In this document: in pieces, positions 6,345-6,389 of the stretch | Numbering within the stretch: position 1 is the stretch's first letter | Layout: each line of letters begins with the position of its first letter | Assembly: GCA_046726955.1 (NCBI GenBank) | Contig: JBKPBQ010000443.1 | Span: forward strand, 1 to 6,389 | Source of the DNA: CAVPGH01 sp046726955 | Lineage (GTDB): Bacteria > Acidobacteriota > Vicinamibacteria > Fen-336 | DNA length: 6,389 bases | Direction: 5' to 3' | Program-made: the position numbers and the translations under genes | Notes under the pieces: model-generated | Told to the model about the DNA's origin: nothing | The model's database searches: none | Seen by the model: the letters and a program-made list of their open reading frames with translations, nothing else

Positions 6345-6389
6345 AACCGGAGCCTCGTCTGGAACTGGATCGACCGCATCGATCCCACC
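6341..6389 (-). CDS. C-terminal end of an upstream gene, probably an outer-membrane beta-barrel protein (5' part beyond window)
   Basis: Only the last 15 codons are inside the window: VGSMRSIQFQTRLRF followed by TGA at 6343-6341. Alternating polar and hydrophobic residues ending in a terminal Phe match the last strand of outer-membrane barrels, and R-x-I-Q-F-x-x-R-L-R-F endings are common in the TonB-dependent or Oar-like receptors of Acidobacteriota. The stop overlaps the TTG start of the VWFA gene (TTGA), so the two are probably one transcription unit. The frame is well supported by the overlap. The receptor identity is an inference from a very short piece and could be another barrel protein. 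Confidence 0.5.
   Translation of the reverse strand, partial: VGSMRSIQFQTRLRF
6353..6356 (-). promoter_or_regulatory. Ribosome binding site supporting the TTG start of the VWFA gene
   Basis: GAGG on the minus strand lies 8 bases before TTG 6344, within the last codons of the upstream gene. It supports a non-ATG start that would otherwise be doubtful. Confidence 0.55.

Overview
The window is very GC-rich, and every gene I can support reads on the minus strand. The best clue to the host is the protein at 4308-6344. It is a secreted VWFA-related protein of a type that is greatly expanded in Acidobacteriota. It directly follows what looks like the C-terminal end of an outer-membrane beta-barrel protein. 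An acidobacterium is therefore the most likely host. This is inferred from family knowledge and not proven by the sequence.

In the direction of transcription (high to low coordinates) the layout is as follows. (1) 6389-6341 holds the last 15 codons of an upstream gene, ending in a barrel-like Arg-Phe terminus, possibly a TonB-dependent or Oar-like receptor. (2) 6344-4308 is a 678-residue VWFA-related exported protein whose TTG start overlaps the upstream stop (TTGA). (3) 4307-4045 is about 260 bases without a firm gene. It holds a candidate 49-codon Arg-rich small ORF with a very good Shine-Dalgarno, two small hairpins, a direct repeat, a 10-bp tandem repeat and an inverted repeat reaching the next start codon. 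(4) 4044-3607 is a MarR-family regulator. (5) 3610-2411 is a periplasmic adaptor of the MdtA type. (6) 2414-1 is an MdtB-type RND efflux permease, cut by the window edge after about 804 of roughly 1,040 residues.

The regulator, adaptor and permease form one tightly packed operon. The regulator and adaptor overlap by ATGA, and the adaptor and permease by GTGA. In enterobacteria mdtABC is governed by the BaeSR two-component system; here a MarR-type repressor is the first gene. A second permease (MdtC-like) and an outer-membrane channel would be expected beyond coordinate 1 or elsewhere in the genome. The simplest reading is that a ligand, possibly a drug, bile-like or aromatic compound, releases the MarR protein and switches on its own operon.

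I did not find an obviously new biological system. The least explained stretch is the MarR leader (4045-4307), where small-ORF, hairpin and repeat signals cluster and could form a layer of control above the efflux pump. The other points of interest are the degenerate metal-binding motif and Asp-rich insert of the VWFA protein, and a C8 tract just after its signal peptide.
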